In this document: piece after piece, positions 49,810 to 59,500 of the stretch
Layout of the letters: the number at the start of each line of letters is the position of its first letter
How positions within the stretch are numbered: the stretch's first letter is position 1
Assembly: GCA_001600355.1 (NCBI GenBank)
Contig: BCJU01000001.1
Span: 3,741,178-3,805,177 of the forward strand
Length of the DNA: 64,000 nucleotides
From: Meira nashicola
Lineage: Eukaryota; Basidiomycota; Exobasidiomycetes; Exobasidiales; Brachybasidiaceae
Direction of reading: 5' to 3'
The notes under the pieces: generated by a model
The model's input: only the letters and a program-made list of their open reading frames with translations
Told to the model about the DNA's origin: nothing
Database searches by the model: none
Made by a program: the position numbers and the translations under genes

Positions 49810-52800
49810 TTAGGCAACCTTGATGTGATCACATCCATCACCTTTTCCGCCTCGCATTGAGCCCAACAAACGAGCCAATTCGGCAACATTTCGAACCTTT
49901 GCACCACTTAGGCTAAATTCTAATTGATAAAAGTCTGTACCACGAATCCGGTCCGTTGCAGAACTGGAAGCTTCCAATACTTCATTACTAAAGTCTTCTT
50001 CGTCATCATCTTCATTCTCTTCAGATTGGCCATGAATTCGCGTAGCCTTTTCACGTTGCACATTGGCACCTTTTGGAACTTTTTTGTTCGATGAAGAGGC
50101 TGAACTTTGATGATTTAAGCTTGGTGATCGTACCCTTTGCGATGGTGATGGCTGTCTACCCAATCTTCTTGAAGCAGCAAATGCGGCAGCCTCACTAGCC
50201 ACACGATGATTACGCAAGACTTGTAATGCTGCCCTTGTTGCTTCAGCTTGTGTAAGCTCACGTTGTTGATCTGAAAAGCTTTCACCGTTCGATCTCTCAT
50301 CAAAGTCAGCAAGTGGCGCATCATAAAATCGATCCTCGCTTGCATCAGCAACAGAACCAGCTTCAGAATTGACAGACATATCCGGAGCAGGAACGAAAAG
50401 AGTTAGTTTTGTAGGAGCATCCTTGACTTCAGATTCGGAATCATGACCGTCAATGTCCATCGAATTGTGACTCTTTGGCGAACCTGATCCGGCTTGACGG
50501 GATGGTTCTTTCGATTCGCTCCCTTCCTCATCACCTCCTAGCACAAGGAAGCCACGTTGCATATCCCAGTCCAAGCTGCTCTCAAGATCTTTGGCAAAAG
50601 CCTGGTAATCGAAATTGAAATTTGGCTTCTTGGTATCGGATTGTTGCTTTTCCTGGTGAGCTTCGCTAATAATGTCATGCATGGCAGGGAACAAATCATC
50701 GACGGAAAGATGTGAAGATGGAGGCAAGTGTCCATTACGATCATTATCCGAACCCTCTTCATCCTCCTCAGTGGTCAAATGTGATCCTGACAGAGGTGCC
50801 CCCAACACACGTCCCAGAGGATAAAGATCGGAAGACCCAGGTGCATGGGAGATGCCACCGATGTGTCCAGTCTGACCCCCTGGTAGACCAAACAATGCGA
50901 AGCTGAACAACACCATCATCAATGCCGCACCAGCTGCTTTTCTTTGACCGACAGCAGTACTACTTGCATTTTGCGATGGAACCGTGAGGACATTTTGTGC
51001 TTGGCCTTGAATTCGACGAGAAGTGCGCGATGGACGCATCATGGACGAAGATCCAGCTTTCTTCTTGCCATTCTGACCAATTCGTCCGCTCTCGTGTGCA
51101 TCATTCTTCAGTGTGACATCACCCTCTTCATCTTCATTATCGTCTTCATCGTCAAATGTTGCTGGCTGAGTGAGAGATAAATCCTGTTGACCACCGCCAC
51201 GGAATGGTTTCATCTCTTCTTCACGTTGACGCAAATCGAATTCCATCTTTAGACGTAAACCACGCTCGTGAGCCAATTCGGCATGCAGACTTGCTTCACG
51301 TTTCTGATGTTCGTCAAGCTCGCAACGGAGTCTCGCCAATTCCTTAGAAGCTTCTTCAGCTGCTTTGGCAGCACTGGAAGGAATATGAACCACAGCAGAT
51401 GCATCACCGACGAGTTTGCCATTTTCACTCTTGATACCAGCAGCAACGGCACCTTGCAATTGACCATCTTCAGTAGGAGCAATACTTCCACCTTTTAATG
51501 CCAGAACGGTGTTGAAGATTTCCTGAACTTCTTCGCCTTCCTGTTGCAAGATAAAGTTCGCAAATTGATCTTGAGAGCCAAAAGCGTTTTTGTTCTTAGT
51601 TCCAAAACTGCCAGAACCAGTTTCATACAATAGCCACACAAGTCGACAAAGATTTCTACATTTGATCTCCAATTCTTCGAATTGCTCGCGCTTTCTCTGA
51701 CGGGAAAGGAAAGCTGCCGCACGATTTTTAACCAATCGTGCTTCTCTCTTTGTCAATCCAGATGTATCTGGAGGAATAAAGAGTGAAGAATGCTTAGCAG
51801 ACGTGTCAATGACTGGGAAAGGCATACCTGCTTCTGTGATCTGGAATGCTGACGGCGGTGGCCTCTTGGTTCCGGTCTTTTTCTTTGGCTTTTCATCTTC
51901 CGGCTCAACACTTTGCTCGTGTGAGATGGAATTTGCCAAGGAAGTGTCTTCGGCATTCAATGAATCGTTCTCCATTTCCATTTGCGGTACGCTCTCAATC
52001 AGACTATTAGCAGAGATTTGCTTGTTCTCCTCTTGACTTAATTTCTGATCGGCTTCGCTCTTGGACTTGGTTGTTGAGTTTTTGCTTGAAGCTGTATTGG
52101 AGCGCTTTCGAGCATTGTTTCCCGCTTTCTTGGCATTTCCACCTTTTGCTCCTTTCCCGCTTTCCTTGCCATCTGTGCTACTTCCGTTTGTCAGCCTTCT
52201 CTTCTTCTCACAACGAGGCTTGTCTTCATTGCCATCCTGTCCCTGCACATTAGCGGGGTCTGCCATTGGAATCGTAGGCATCGGATAGGCAGGCATTCCG
52301 TTAGGCAGCTCATGTTCCATCTTGACCTCAACTGCCGGATAACCAAAGCTTGCCAGTGCTTGTGGTGTGAAGGCCTGAATGCCACCTTGCATGTTTGATG
52401 CCATATCACGTAAACTCATGGATCTTTGGTGATGTCCGTGATGATGCACAAGATTTTGATGACCAAATTGATGACCCATATCATCTACCGATCGCTGTTG
52501 CAAAAGCGGCATCGGATGACCGCCCATAAAGCTTTGAAAGTGCGTGACACCGTCGGACATGTGATGCATGCCATAAAGAGGATTGGACATTGGTGCATTC
52601 ATCGACGTTGCTTCGGACATTGTACGATCGGTATTGTGAGGAACTCCGAAGAATTGCGTAGTTGAGCTAGTGGCGGAAGGAGTAGCAACATTGCTCATAT
52701 CTGCTTCTGGTGAAGTGACATCGTTTCCTCCCGGCACAGATGCTGCACCATCGCTGCCATCGTACAAATCAAAGCTGAGATTGTGTAGACTGGAAGAATT

Positions 52801-53124
52801 TGAAGTTGTTGGGGTGGTGACTGTTGAATCAGAAGCTTGAGAGAAGTTGATGAACTCGTTCATAGCAGCACCAGGTGTGTTAGGTGTAGTATGTCGCTCA
52901 ACGTTTGCAGATGATAATTTTGATGGTAACGCTGAGAGCGGTGTTACCTTTTTATTTTTGCCGCTTTTACCCATAGCACCTTTCTTCTTGCTTGGAGTAG
53001 CGATGTTTTCGGAAATTGCATTCTCATTGTCCAAGATGAGATCTGATTCGATAAAATTGTCAAAGTTTGCATCTGTTGCCATTTGGGCAGCAGGGTCGGA
53101 AAATGAACCGTTGAGCATGGACAT
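49810..53124 (-). CDS. bZIP transcription factor with a transmembrane segment
   Basis: A 1104-residue bZIP protein from the first ATG at 53124 (the frame runs on to a TTG at 53145). The basic region KREARLVKNRAAAFLSRQRKRE (about 455-476) has the N-x7-R signature. Only three zipper leucines follow (FEELEIKCRNLCRLVWLL) before an insert of about 85 residues; a second coiled coil (ELARLRCELDEHQKREASLHAEL) lies at about 585-640. At about 727-748, AAGAALMMVLFSFALFGL is hydrophobic enough to span a membrane, with basic residues just before it. About 360 acidic/Ser-rich residues follow, starting with a GRVLG sequence about 30 residues later that fits a site-1 protease consensus. This order matches ATF6/CREB3 factors, released from the ER by proteolysis. 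Membrane anchoring is an inference; the hydrophobic stretch could be buried. It is not a Hac1-type factor. Confidence 0.8.
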   Translation of the reverse strand: MSMLNGSFSDPAAQMATDANFDNFIESDLILDNENAISENIATPSKKKGAMGKSGKNKKVTPLSALPSKLSSANVERHTTPNTPGAAMNEFINFSQASDSTVTTPTTSNSSSLHNLSFDLYDGSDGAASVPGGNDVTSPEADMSNVATPSATSSTTQFFGVPHNTDRTMSEATSMNAPMSNPLYGMHHMSDGVTHFQSFMGGHPMPLLQQRSVDDMGHQFGHQNLVHHHGHHQRSMSLRDMASNMQGGIQAFTPQALASFGYPAVEVKMEHELPNGMPAYPMPTIPMADPANVQGQDGNEDKPRCEKKRRLTNGSSTDGKESGKGAKGGNAKKAGNNARKRSNTASSKNSTTKSKSEADQKLSQEENKQISANSLIESVPQMEMENDSLNAEDTSLANSISHEQSVEPEDEKPKKKTGTKRPPPSAFQITEAGMPFPVIDTSAKHSSLFIPPDTSGLTKREARLVKNRAAAFLSRQRKREQFEELEIKCRNLCRLVWLLYETGSGSFGTKNKNAFGSQDQFANFILQQEGEEVQEIFNTVLALKGGSIAPTEDGQLQGAVAAGIKSENGKLVGDASAVVHIPSSAAKAAEEASKELARLRCELDEHQKREASLHAELAHERGLRLKMEFDLRQREEEMKPFRGGGQQDLSLTQPATFDDEDDNEDEEGDVTLKNDAHESGRIGQNGKKKAGSSSMMRPSRTSRRIQGQAQNVLTVPSQNASSTAVGQRKAAGAALMMVLFSFALFGLPGGQTGHIGGISHAPGSSDLYPLGRVLGAPLSGSHLTTEEDEEGSDNDRNGHLPPSSHLSVDDLFPAMHDIISEAHQEKQQSDTKKPNFNFDYQAFAKDLESSLDWDMQRGFLVLGGDEEGSESKEPSRQAGSGSPKSHNSMDIDGHDSESEVKDAPTKLTLFVPAPDMSVNSEAGSVADASEDRFYDAPLADFDERSNGESFSDQQRELTQAEATRAALQVLRNHRVASEAAAFAASRRLGRQPSPSQRVRSPSLNHQSSASSSNKKVPKGANVQREKATRIHGQSEENEDDDEEDFSNEVLEASSSATDRIRGTDFYQLEFSLSGAKVRNVAELARLLGSMRGGKGDGCDHIKVA

Positions 53125-55034
53125 TATGAGACCGACTAAATGCAAAACGCTCGCTGCTTAAATCTGAAATTGCTGTTTGAAGATTGAATTTATCAGAGTC
53201 AATGCACGATGTGTTTTAATTTGGCGTGACTCTAAATGCTTCGGCTACCGTCGAAAGATGGTGTCTAATTTTTAAGGGTGCGCCCTTTTGTTGCCTTTTA
53301 TTGAATCTCAGCGAATGCTTGAGCCACAAATATTTGTTTTTTAAGTCGCGTGAACCTTATCCGACGCCAAATGGAGTTGAATTTGAATCAAAATAAGTCT
53401 CGACTGTTGTGATTGCACAAAGTCGGAAGAAAGTAGCCTAGAAACAATTTGCCAAGAAGGACTACAATGTGAGTGAGAGTAGCGTCAATCGAATCGTAGG
53501 AGGTGTCGTTGAATGTCGTTATTTATATTTGACGTGAATAATACTTGATTCCTTTTTTTTGTATAATGTTATCGTGTGTGTAGTATCTCTTGACGTAAAA
53601 TCAAAAGGTTGAAATTGGGTCAGATGAGAAGAAAAGGGGGTGAACGATTAGGAGTGATGCCGTTGAATCTATAAAGCCTTGTCAAAAAAACACAATCAAG
53701 TCGTCACCAAGAAGGAGGAAAAAGAGAAGAGGTCGCAGACCGCTGATCGTGACGAAGACAAAGAGTAATCAATCTTGCTTTTGGTTATCGAACTGGAAGA
53801 TTTGAATGGGAATGCAATCCGTGCATATACGAAATACTACACACAAGCCCAAGAAGATTCTGAGTCTATTGTGCAACTACGCACCGCATGGCTGTGGTGA
53901 ACCTCTGGTCGGATTGATATGTGGTATGTATATCGACAGAGCCAGATCTAAGGCAAGTTTACAGTGTTTAAGCATTAACCCACTTTCTTCTTATTTTCAG
54001 GAGTTCCTACGCGCGAACGAACCCAAATTCATTCCGGGGAGAAATTATAGACTTTTTGGCTAGAATATCACTGTGCGCTCGGGCCAAGAAGAAGAAAAAA
54101 AAAAAGATGAGGAATATCTCTGGAATAAACTGCAAAAGCGTGCGCTGCGCCCGTGTTTTTTTTTATGCATAGATCAGAAGGACGGAGAAGAAGAGTGGTA
54201 TTGTCCACTTGCCGATAACGGCGTAAGTTCTAATACGCTGGGCTAAGAAAAGGCGGGCCGCAAACTATGTTGATTACTGTGATCATTACAAGAAGACATT
54301 TATAGAAACATTGACGTATGTTATAGGTGTGTATACATACACTGCCACTAACGAGTATCAGGCCGAGAAAGCGGCTTGCTCCATGCCCATTTTATAGAGT
54401 AGACGAACGGACTTCTTTGTACAAAGATTTCATCCTAGGGTCATGCGACAATTCAAAAAGAGGTTTGATCCATCATTTTCATTAGGATCAATTGTTTTTT
54501 TTTATGGAAGGAGAATGAAATGAAATGATCCCTTTGTCTTTAGAGTTTGTCTGCTTTTACGCTATTTTACGCCTACGCTAGAAGAAGGTTGAAATATCGC
54601 ATTTCCGCACGGGACACAAAAGCCGCGCTAATGATGGAGAAAAAGTAGCTAAAACTTGCAATTAAGCGAAGGAAGGAGGAGAGTGAGTGGGTGAGTTATT
54701 GTGAGAATGAATGAGATCATGGGTTTTTTTTTCCCTTCCTTTGAAACGATGTCATCGGGCTTTTACCCGTCTTTGAAGGAAAATTGAAAATGATGTTTTT
54801 TTTTTTTTTCTTTCAATTTGTCCGCATGCAGCAGTCTAATCCAAAACTTCGTTCCCGTGTGTCGAACGAGAAAAAATAAATTGTTTCTTATGAAGAAGCC
54901 ACAATGATTGATGAGCATAAAGCGATCTTAGCGTCAATCCCACATCTTGAACAAAATGAAATTGCGGTTTATGTATAACAGTGCATATATTTGCATACAT
55001 TGTCTTTCAAGGTTGGATTTACAGTCTATAGAGA
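53125..55034. other. Intergenic region upstream of the bZIP gene
   Basis: 1.9 kb without a supported gene. Possible bZIP sites are TGACTC at 53227, TGACGTGA at 53530-53537, TGACGTAA at 53591-53598 and TGACGTAT at 54312-54319. One GCGC element is at 54142-54150. T tracts occur near 54490, 54725 and 54797. The right end is the 3' region of the dual-specificity phosphatase gene. An 85-codon frame at 53806-54063 has no family resemblance. Confidence 0.45.
54142..54150. repeat. Copy of the GCGCTGCGC element
   Basis: GCGCTGCGC followed by CCG, in the spacer between the bZIP and dual-specificity phosphatase genes. Confidence 0.5.
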
Positions 55035-55934
55035 TCATTGAGCTTTGATCTGATTAATCATTTGACAGGCAAATTTATTCGCCAAAGGTGCGTCTAGACA
55101 AAAATCTTGCCAATCTTCACTGATAAGTAAGGAATCAAATCGGTCTATCAAAAGATTATTTCTTGTTCTGATTTCTGTGTTTTGATCATGAGCTATGCGT
55201 ATTAATACTTGAGCAAAAGAATCACGAGCTAGTGCATCCCTTTCGGTAGAAGTTGCAAATAGTTCCATACAATATCGGATACATCCTTCCAACGTTTTCC
55301 CATCGTCTAGAGTTTCTTGTACAGCTTGACAAGCTTCTTTGAAAAGCTTTGCCTGAATTTCATTATCATCTCGGAGTGAGATATTGTTGTCTTGAGTACT
55401 GACAATTGTTGTCCATCGTACTATATGCTCTTGTGGTGTATAGCGTACAATTTGGCCTTGCAATTGCGCATCGAGTTGCTGTAATTGATGTAAAAATCCA
55501 GGATTCGGTTCAATGATTGGCCTTTCTGTTCGCATAACTTCTAAAGCTTCTTTCAGAGTAATTTTGTCCATGATCATCATACTTGCTATGCCAAGAGTGA
55601 CGCTTCTTGAAACGCCTTCAAAGCAATGCAATAGTGTCGCGCCTTTTCTTGTATTAGACAAATGCATACAATCGTGTATTAGAGTGGCCACTCGTTGAAA
55701 GTGCACATCAATTCGAGTGGTACTTAGATCTTTTACAGGAATGCGAACGTGTTTGAAAGTTGTCATGTCTGCTCTTGAATTGTGAACATGTTCAATATTA
55801 TGTGTAACATTTATGATTTGCACTATACCTAGATCTGATAAAACCTCGGCAGGAGCATTGGCTTCTTCTAAACTTCCAACGAATAACCATGGCGTGATAC
55901 GAGATGGTAAAGGAACATCACTTTTACCACACAT
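55035..55934 (-). CDS. Dual-specificity protein phosphatase
   Basis: A 299-residue DSP. The first about 160 residues form the catalytic domain: PSRITPWLFVGSLEEAN (typical DSP opening), VRIPVKDLSTTRI with the likely general-acid Asp, and LLHCFEGVSRSVTLGIASMM, which contains HC-x5-R with Cys104 and Arg110. NPGFLHQLQQLD is the usual closing helix. About 130 helical, acidic residues follow (from about 170) with no domain that I recognise. The substrate could be a MAP kinase, but no kinase-interaction motif is visible. The 5' leader appears to contain a 59-nt intron and a three-codon upstream frame whose stop touches the main ATG. Confidence 0.88.
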   Translation of the reverse strand: MCGKSDVPLPSRITPWLFVGSLEEANAPAEVLSDLGIVQIINVTHNIEHVHNSRADMTTFKHVRIPVKDLSTTRIDVHFQRVATLIHDCMHLSNTRKGATLLHCFEGVSRSVTLGIASMMIMDKITLKEALEVMRTERPIIEPNPGFLHQLQQLDAQLQGQIVRYTPQEHIVRWTTIVSTQDNNISLRDDNEIQAKLFKEACQAVQETLDDGKTLEGCIRYCMELFATSTERDALARDSFAQVLIRIAHDQNTEIRTRNNLLIDRFDSLLISEDWQDFCLDAPLANKFACQMINQIKAQ

Positions 55935-56005
55935 TTACTCTAAAGATCATGCTAGAATACGTTCGTTTAAGGAAGAGAAGCTTGCAATGTCAACTTACTC
56001 AGCAT
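55935..56005 (-). promoter_or_regulatory. 5'-UTR intron and three-codon uORF of the phosphatase gene
   Basis: On the minus strand an ATG at 56005 reads ATG CTG A, then a GTAAGT donor at 55998. With the CTTTAG acceptor at 55940 the intron is 59 nt, and splicing gives ATG CTG AAG TAA directly followed by the phosphatase ATG. Unspliced, the same ATG reads a longer frame ending at TAA. Another acceptor (ATTCTAG) would give ATG CTG ACA TGA. A very short upstream frame abutting the start could tune reinitiation. Confidence 0.45.
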
Positions 56006-56590
56006 TCTTTTCGTAGCGGAAGAAAAAAGAGCAACACTTTTAGCGCTGTTCCTGAAGTTTATGTTGTTTAACGCCCGCCGTGTGCTTGCGCTCGTGAAAG
56101 GAAATGTACCTCCCTCCCTGTTTCGGAAGGCGTCATTTGTGATGAGTGAGTAGTTTTCATGCTAGAAATGAGTAGTTGTATGACTAAAGTTTGATTGTCT
56201 TTTTGATTATGCGGGCACTTTTTGATCTTCCATAAATGCTTGGAACGTTTGCATGAAATTTACCTATTCATTTCGGAGGTTAAATTGGCGCAAAACAATT
56301 ATTCTATTAAATGCTTTTTTGGAATCCACAAAATGTGGTTCTCCTCTTTAACCATAGCTTTGCTTGATCGATTGAACGAATAGCATCACCAGATGAGGCA
56401 TTACCATTTTATTGCGATTCTATTTTTCATACTATACACATGCCAAAAAACAAATGCGACAAGGAATCGACTTTTACGTCCAACACCACAAAGAAAGACG
56501 CCTTTTCAAACTACAATCAAAGCATACAATCGTGATCGTACATGGTCTGCAGTATGGAGCGCAAAGAGAGAATGAAAATCGTGCACAATT
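56006..56590. other. Intergenic region, phosphatase promoter / helicase 3' end
   Basis: About 585 bp between two minus-strand genes. It contains a GCCCGCCGTGTG stretch near 56072 but no full GCGC element, and no gene or other clear signal. Confidence 0.35.
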
Positions 56591-59500
56591 TTATTGACCA
56601 TCACGTTCCAATAATTGATGCAAACAATTCAATACTTTCGATTGAATCGAATCTTCATCTTCTTTTCCTTGTCCAAAAACATCTTCTAAAGGATCTTCAA
56701 AACTTTGTGAAAGTGCAGCATCAAGTAAAAATCGAAGTTGATTGATCAGAGAAACAATTCTACCACCAGCACGAAGTTTAATCCAGCCGCCAGAATCCGC
56801 TGGAGATTTTCCATTTCCTCCGATACTAATTCCACCTTCTTTTCTATGAACACGTAAATGTCCACCGAACAACAATAAAGCAAACATTGGTACTTCTGTC
56901 GCATCACGTAAATAAATCTTATCACCACCATTGTTCCCTTTATTTTGTGATTGAGAAGCACCTCTACGAAACGAAGCCAAGAAATCGCTTGCATATTTGT
57001 TCGTATCAAACAAGATACTACTTGGATGTAAAAAGACTCGTTGATTTTGTGCGTCAAAGAATCGGACTTGTTTAGCTTCTGCTTCTCGTTCAACTGCACC
57101 ACCAATTGCTTTGTCGTATTTGGCTTGTGGATGTGCGATTCTCACGACAGATGGGTAAAGTGCTGCCAGCAAAAGAGCACGTTGAAGATTGATATGTTCA
57201 CTGTTTCTGTCCAACAAAGACAAAATAGAACTATTCTGTTCTGTCCTATATTGTGCAGAAACAAGACCCATTTCGATCAAATTTGCCAGTAAATCTTGTC
57301 GTGTGCTTGAAATATCACGTAATGCAGAAGGAGAGATGAAATGATCATCGCACCAAGATCGTATCTCAGCATTAGAGCTTCCACTTTTGCGCATTGATAA
57401 CCATTGATGATATGCATTGACATCTGTCAGTATATCGGAAGAGCCAAAATTCAATTGTTTACGTGCTTTTGATGCTTCTTGTCGTTTTTCAAATGGAGCA
57501 TTGAACAATGGTTTGCAAGATAAAATGGCTGCTGCAGTTAACATCGGTCGTAAACAGCGGAAAACGCAACTCAAAATCAACAATTTGCCTAATCGAACAT
57601 CCAAAGGCAACAAAGAAAGATGTTTTCCTAATGCTGTCAAATGTTGTTGCTCGCTTACCAAGACGTTCATATCACTTAACAATTGTACCGCTTGCTCGAT
57701 TGCATCTAAACTTGGAGGACTGATTGCAGAAAGCAAATAAGATTGAACGGGTACAGAGTCACCCTTCAGAGCCTTCACGCTCAAGATTAAATTTTCCAAT
57801 GACATCCTTCTCATTTCAGGTATCTGTTGATCTTCCATTCGATATTGTTCAGTTCCACGAGTGAATAATTTGAAACATTCTCCTGGTCTAACACGACCCG
57901 CTCTTCCTCTACGTTGACGGGCATTGGCTTTAGAACAACGTGTTTCGACCAATTTTGTTAAACCGGTTTGTACGTCATATCTTGTCTCTTTGACTAAACC
58001 TATATCTACAACATAGACTATATCGTCAATCGTGATAGATGTTTCAGCCACATTTGTAGAAACAACAACTTTTCTCGATCCAGATCGCGGCTTTTTGAAC
58101 ACTTTTCGTTGATCTTCAGGAGAAAGATTTGCATGCAAAGGGAAAACATCCACAGGCCGTGAAACAGCTGTCTCGATCGATTCAATTGCTTGACGAATTT
58201 CACCAACACCCGGCAAAAAGACAAGAATACCTCCATCTTTGTCCTTTTTCTGGTCTGCTCGCTTGCAAATCATATCTACAGTTTGTCCAATAAGATCATA
58301 ATCTATTCCTTGATTCTTTTTACGCAATTTACCATCTTCTTCCTCCTCGACTTCTTGATTGTGATCATTTTGACCCAACATAGCTCTAACGTCCTCCAAG
58401 TAATAATCCTGAACGGGGAATGTTCTTCCTGGAATATCCATTGTAGGTACATCGTTAAAGTAAGATATAAATGTTTCCCTTTCAATCGTTGCGCTCATCA
58501 AAACCACACGTAAAGTTGAATTTCTTTTCAGCACTTCCCGAAGTTCTATCAAAAGCAAATCCGAATCGACACCTCTTTCATGTACTTCATCGACAAAAAC
58601 ATGACTGATTCCACGAAGATCGGGATCATTCGTGCTCAATCGACGCAAAAGTACACCAGTTGTTGTGAACAAGAGTTTAGTATTTCGTCCGCTTTTTGAT
58701 TCTCCTCGAATCGCATAACCGATCAAACCTTGACCATTCAATTCTTCACATCTTTCTTGTGATACTCTTGATGCAACACCCATCGCACTTAATCGTCTAG
58801 GTTGAGTAACAATGATATTACACAAACTTCCTTTTCCACTTTCAATCATATTATCCAAAACAAATTGTGGGCATTGTGTCGTTTTACCGCATCCTGTTTC
58901 ACCAGCAATTATTAATAATCGATGTTGGTCCAGCAAAGAGATAATATCATGGCTACTTGCCATCGCAGGCAATTGTATACGAGCTTCCTTGATCGGTGCA
59001 TAGGCAGGAGATTGATGTAATCGAATCTGTGCAGCTTTCAATTCTTCATTCTTGCTTGCATTATTCACAAGTGGTTTCACAGGAATAAGTTTATTTCCGC
59101 GTCTATTTGTCTTTGATGCTTCCTCTGACGGGGTCTCATTGGCAATTGATTTGTTTTCAATTTTCTTGACCTTTGTGGATATGACACCGGACATCACTTC
59201 TGATAACTCTGGCGGCTCTTCCGTAAGTTTCTTCCAGCACGTCTCTAATTCCTCTACCATTGCCAAAATTATTCCTCCTTGTCCTGATTCAAGCATTTCC
59301 ATCCAATCTTCACGTCCATCTTCTTGCCCTGTCAAACATCTTCCAAGTCTTTGTGTCATGGCTAAACGCAAGTAAGCTGGTAATGTGGAAGAAGAAACAA
59401 AAAAGGTCGGAATTGCAATCTTGTCTGCAATTGGATACCGAGAAAGATCTCCTGGACATATACGAAGCCGTATATCGTCATCTGGTTGTTTTGCAATAAT

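Noticed and set aside
51540..51680. Retained intron explaining the broken leucine zipper of the bZIP protein
   Set aside because: Only weak donors (GTGTGG) are present, the frame stays open throughout, and removing the stretch does not restore a better zipper.
49810..53124. Hac1/Cib1-type unfolded-protein-response bZIP
   Set aside because: The basic region differs and there is no sign of the short regulated intron near the end; the transmembrane segment points to a different type.
53806..54063. 85-codon frame in the bZIP upstream region
   Set aside because: No recognisable domain, signal peptide or splice structure.
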